64,000 nt of DNA, taken from contig NZ_SRLQ01000023.1 of assembly GCF_004745805.1 (NCBI RefSeq), forward strand, positions 25,408 through 89,407, given 5' to 3'. The notes below the pieces were generated by a model that did no database searches, was not told the origin of the DNA, and was given only the letters and a program-made list of their open reading frames with translations. Position numbers and translations under genes: made by a program. Source of the DNA: Mycolicibacterium sp. CH28. Lineage in GTDB: Bacteria > Actinomycetota > Actinomycetes > Mycobacteriales > Mycobacteriaceae. Every line of letters begins with the position of its first letter. Within the stretch, counting starts at the first letter, position 1. This document shows, piece after piece, positions 61,155 through 64,000 of this stretch.

Positions 61155-61811
61155 TCACGGAAGACGGTATCCGACTCCGGGTTCGGTGTCGATGATGGCC
61201 GGCGGCCCGAGCTTACGGCGCAGCATCATAATGGTGTAGCGCACTGCCCCGGTGAAGGGATCGGCATGTTCATCCCAAACCTTCTCCAAGAGGTGCTCGG
61301 CGGATACCACGGCGCCTTCGGCGCGCAGGAGCTCGGTCAGCACCCCGAACTCCTTGCGGGACAGTCGGACCGGCGTGCTGTCGCGAGTAACTGAGAGCGT
61401 GCGGGGATCGAGCCTGATGCCGCTGCGTTCGAGTATCGGTGGCACGGCAGCCTGCGATCGCCGGCCGAGGGCTTGCACCCGAGCTACCAGCTCGGCGAAT
61501 GCGAATGGCTTGCTCAAATAGTCGTCGGCGCCGAGCTGCAGCCCGTTGACCCGGTCGGCTACGGCGCTGGCAGCTGTGAGCATCAAGATCCGAGCGAGGC
61601 GGTCGGTTGTGGACAGTTCGGCACAGACGTCGTCGCCGGAGAGCAGCGGAAGGCCTCTGTCGAGCACTATCACGTCGTAGTCGTTGACGGTCGCCCGTTC
61701 GAGTCCACTAGGCCCGTCATACGCGATGTCGACCGCCATCGCGTGGCGGCGTAGACCTGCGGCGATCGCGTCAGCCAGCACAACTTCGTCTTCGACGACC
61801 AACACCCGCAT
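61155..61811 (-). CDS. OmpR-family response regulator
   Basis: 218 residues from ATG 61811. Receiver: RVLVVEDEVVLADAIAAGLRRH, the phospho-acceptor in VIVLDRGLPLLSGDD (about residue 51), TAASAVADR and GADDYLSKPF. DNA-binding: LSRKEFGVLTELLRAEG and VRYTIMMLRRKLG. It is transcribed away from the histidine kinase gene, an unusual split for a two-component pair. A 202 bp gap lies between their starts if the kinase begins at 62014. Confidence 0.9.
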   Translation of the reverse strand: MRVLVVEDEVVLADAIAAGLRRHAMAVDIAYDGPSGLERATVNDYDVIVLDRGLPLLSGDDVCAELSTTDRLARILMLTAASAVADRVNGLQLGADDYLSKPFAFAELVARVQALGRRSQAAVPPILERSGIRLDPRTLSVTRDSTPVRLSRKEFGVLTELLRAEGAVVSAEHLLEKVWDEHADPFTGAVRYTIMMLRRKLGPPAIIDTEPGVGYRLP

Positions 61812-62013
61812 GCCCGAAGTATGCTCCCGGTCCCGTTAGGTGGCTGTGCGGGTTTTCCGGGAAGTGGCAGGTCTCATGAGGTCGCAGTGGGCGATCTCAT
61901 CGTGGGCTCTCCATATCGGCGAGGAACAAGCGGTGTTCGATCAAGACGCTCCGAGCGTCCACACGGCGAGCAAACACCTGATCACCGACGATTGCGGAGT
62001 GGAGTCATTCGAG

Positions 62014-63285
62014 ATGCCGCCCGAGCCTCGGCCGGCAGACGTTATCGCTGGTCGGAGGTCAGCGTCGAGGGGCGGGCGCAGGTCGGCCGGCCTTTCGCAG
62101 ATGCTGGGTTCGCCGTTGCGCGGTCGGACCATCAGGACCAGGCTGACCGTTCTCTATGGCGGGGCATTCTTCGTCGCGGGCGCGTTGCTGGTGGCGGTGA
62201 TGTACTTCTACGTGCGGCAGTCGCTGGACAACAGTCCCGGGGTCAACGCGCTGGCCACCGCCCAGACCTTCCTCGGGGAGCAGGGGTTGCAGGCACATCC
62301 GTTGCTCGAAGACCTCCTCGTCAGTCTGAGCAAGCAAGCTGAGGAACAGCGCCGCGACACACTGCGTGCCGTGCTTGGCTGGTCGTTGGCGTGCCTGGCC
62401 GGCGTCGGCTTGATAGCGGTCGCGTTCGGCTGGGTACTGGCCGGACGTTTCCTCCAGTCCCTGCAGGACATCACGGCGACAGCGCGCCGCGTTGCCGACC
62501 GCAACCTGCACGAGCGCATCTCCCTGAGTGGTCCATACGACGAGATCAAAGAACTGGCCGATACCTTCGACGCGATGCTCGAGCGACTCGACCGTTCGTT
62601 CGATAGTCGATATCGGTTTGTGGCCAACGCTTCTCATGAGCTGCGCACGCCACTGGCCATCAACCGAACGGTCATCGAGGTTGCCCTCGAGGATCCTGAA
62701 GTGGTCGAGCAGACGCGACGACTGGCCCACATACTTCTCGGCGTGAACAAGCGGCATGAGAAGCTCATCGACGGGCTTCTCGTGCTGGCCAGTAGCGACC
62801 AGCGCATCGACAGGCTGGTCCAGGTGGACCTCGCCGATGCGGCCAACCGCGCGATCGCCAATGCCGGTCAGCAGGCCGTGCAGGCCGCCGTCAGCATCTC
62901 CTCGACGATCAACTCCGTGCGGGTGGCCGGTGACCCGGTCTTGTTGCAACGCCTCATCGACAACCTTGTCGACAATGCCGTGCGCTACAACGTCCCGGCG
63001 GGCGGGTGGGTGCACGTCGGGGTGACGGCTGACAGCCGAGCGGCTCGGCTGCGAGTGGAGAATGTCGGCCCACTCATCTCGCCCACTGACGCTGAGGTCA
63101 TGTTCGAGCCTTTCCGCCGACTTGCGAATGACGATCGGCGTTCGAACGCAACAACTTTCGATGGCGCGGGACTTGGGCTGTCGATTGTGCGCGCAGTGGC
63201 CGACGCACACGGTGCCCGGGTTGAAGCGACTCCGCGCCCTCATGGCGGGCTGACCATCGAGGTGGTGTTTCCCGCGCCTCAGTAA
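62014..63285 (+). CDS. Sensor histidine kinase
   Basis: About 423 residues from ATG 62014. Upstream in-frame GTG 61840 would add 58 residues, but that stretch has weak codon bias. Two membrane helices (LTVLYGGAFFVAGALLVAVMYFYV and LACLAGVGLIAVAFGWVLAG), a HAMP domain, HisKA with ANASHELRTPLAINRTVIEVAL, and an ATPase domain with LIDNLVDNAVRYN and GAGLGLSIV. The sensor loop between helices is about 75 residues. The partner is the divergent regulator at 61155. The end overlaps the hemophore-like stop by seven bases. Confidence 0.85.
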   Translation: MPPEPRPADVIAGRRSASRGGRRSAGLSQMLGSPLRGRTIRTRLTVLYGGAFFVAGALLVAVMYFYVRQSLDNSPGVNALATAQTFLGEQGLQAHPLLEDLLVSLSKQAEEQRRDTLRAVLGWSLACLAGVGLIAVAFGWVLAGRFLQSLQDITATARRVADRNLHERISLSGPYDEIKELADTFDAMLERLDRSFDSRYRFVANASHELRTPLAINRTVIEVALEDPEVVEQTRRLAHILLGVNKRHEKLIDGLLVLASSDQRIDRLVQVDLADAANRAIANAGQQAVQAAVSISSTINSVRVAGDPVLLQRLIDNLVDNAVRYNVPAGGWVHVGVTADSRAARLRVENVGPLISPTDAEVMFEPFRRLANDDRRSNATTFDGAGLGLSIVRAVADAHGARVEATPRPHGGLTIEVVFPAPQ

Positions 63286-63656
63286 TTGCCGCACGTGCCG
63301 GCCACCGCCAGCACCACTGATTGTGCTTGTTGCCCCTTGGGCGTGCCCGCCTTCTGCTGGGCCGCGTCCTGCCATTGGGGATGAGCGGCCAAGGCTTGCT
63401 GGACCATCTGCTGGCGGACATCGACCGGGGCCGCCAGGAACTTCTGCAGCCGGGCCTGGGCGGGAGGGTACTGCGATAGTTCGCTGGCAAGATCGGGAGC
63501 TTGGACGTTCAATGCGGCCACCACCTGGTTGTAGCTGCACGTCGTGTTGACCAAGGGGCTCAGGTCGGGCGCAGCTGCTGCAATCGGGGCCGCGATCGCG
63601 GCACCGAACGCCAATGCCGCGATGCCAACCGTCGCTACCGAATACCGGATCGCCAT
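63279..63656 (-). CDS. Hemophore-like exported protein
   Basis: 125 residues from ATG 63656. The signal peptide VATVGIAALAFGAAIAAPIAAAA is followed by TTCSYNQVVAALNVQAPDLASELSQYPPAQARLQKFL and RQQMVQQALAAHPQW. It closes with VVLAVAGTCGNY. Two cysteines and the P-x-x-Q-x-x-L-x-x-F-L pattern match the mycobacterial heme-binding Rv0203/MHB family. It probably carries heme or a similar ligand outside the membrane. Confidence 0.85.
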   Translation of the reverse strand: MAIRYSVATVGIAALAFGAAIAAPIAAAAPDLSPLVNTTCSYNQVVAALNVQAPDLASELSQYPPAQARLQKFLAAPVDVRQQMVQQALAAHPQWQDAAQQKAGTPKGQQAQSVVLAVAGTCGNY

Positions 63657-64000
63657 ATCGTCTGTCCTAATCGTTTGTAGGGATGGGTTCCGGCCGGTGG
63701 CCGGTCCCGTTTCTTGAAGGGTCTGCCGCCAGGTGATGCCTGGTTGGTCCCGGCGTACGACGTCTTACGAAAGAACGGCGCGCCTGGCGGCAACCCCTGT
63801 TCGATGGTGGTGGGATTCCGTTGCCCGAGCCCGCCGCAGGGTTGACTTCCCGATAGTTGTTCCCGAGCCCTGAGCTCTTCGACAGAACGAAGTCCTGCGG
63901 CGTGCTGGAGTCACGGACGGCTAGTGAGATGACGGACCTTGGAGTCCTGCGATTAGGGCGCCGCGTGAATCCACCGGTAACGGCATGACCATCGAACGAA
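63657..64000. other. Window-end non-coding segment
   Basis: No supported gene. The region holds the upstream sequence of the hemophore-like gene, a GC-rich half, and a repeated AGTCCTGCG (about 63892 and 63942). An ATG at 63985 could begin a gene cut by the window end, but only five codons are visible. Confidence 0.5.

Noticed and set aside
61840..62013. 58-residue N-terminal extension of the histidine kinase
   Set aside because: Weaker third-position GC and no membrane or domain features before MPPEPRPADV; kept only as an alternative start.
63985..64000. Start of a new gene at the window end
   Set aside because: Only five codons are visible, so nothing can be assigned.

Overview
This window is chromosomal DNA from a fast-growing, environmental-type mycobacterium (Mycolicibacterium-like). 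The basis is the uniformly high GC content, a phoP/phoR pair whose PhoP reads almost residue for residue like that of M. tuberculosis, KstR-type operators, a PGRS-type glycine-rich protein, a hemophore-like exported protein, and gene order matching two blocks of the M. tuberculosis H37Rv chromosome. All comparisons with H37Rv are from memory of that genome; no search was run.

Positions 1-1961 carry an MFS exporter and a TetR regulator behind a perfect palindrome. Positions 1963-21241 are a sterol side-chain catabolism block that follows the order Rv3523 to Rv3502c. It contains ltp3, ltp4 and a DUF35 partner, two F420-type (LLM) oxidoreductases, an acetoacetate-decarboxylase-fold protein, cyp142, echA19, fadD19, an ilvX-like ThDP protein, fadD17, fadE27, fadE26, fdxD and hsd4A. 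KstR operators lie at 6690, 11678 and 19991. Together the genes give CYP142 oxidation, FadD19 CoA activation, FadE26/27 dehydrogenation, EchA19 hydration, Hsd4A oxidation and Ltp3/Ltp4-DUF35 retro-aldol cleavage, the route described for sterol side chains including C24-branched ones. The mce4 sterol-import operon, expected right after hsd4A, is absent: hsd4A abuts otsA.

Positions 21264-27978 hold otsA, a 54-residue protein, three tandem small secreted cysteine-containing paralogues, an SDR behind a composite KstR-like site, a 3-hydroxyisobutyrate-dehydrogenase-like gene and a CpsA-type LCP protein. Positions 28100-42800 are an accessory, export-rich region: a small secreted protein, an ammonium transporter with an altered pore histidine, a zinc-ribbon membrane protein paired with a sedolisin (S53) protease, a lipoprotein, a secreted HELLH metalloprotease-like protein with a PEP-CTERM-like tail, an XRE regulator, a Tat-exported cholesterol oxidase, a PGRS-repeat protein with a Sec signal instead of a PE domain, and an AlkB hydroxylase.

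Positions 42849-61135 follow Rv0756c to Rv0771: tRNA-Thr, phoP/phoR with a PhoP box, a HIT protein, then a 4 kb insertion (GT2-GtrA, GT39 and SDR), a KSI-like protein, adhB, and the operon tetR-cyp123-SDR-cyp51-ferredoxin-SnoaL. That operon diverges from aldA-SDR-oxidoreductase-CMD, with matching palindromes at both promoters. cyp51 carries four exact-length 39 bp repeats in frame at its 5' end. The window ends with a divergent two-component pair and a hemophore-like gene.
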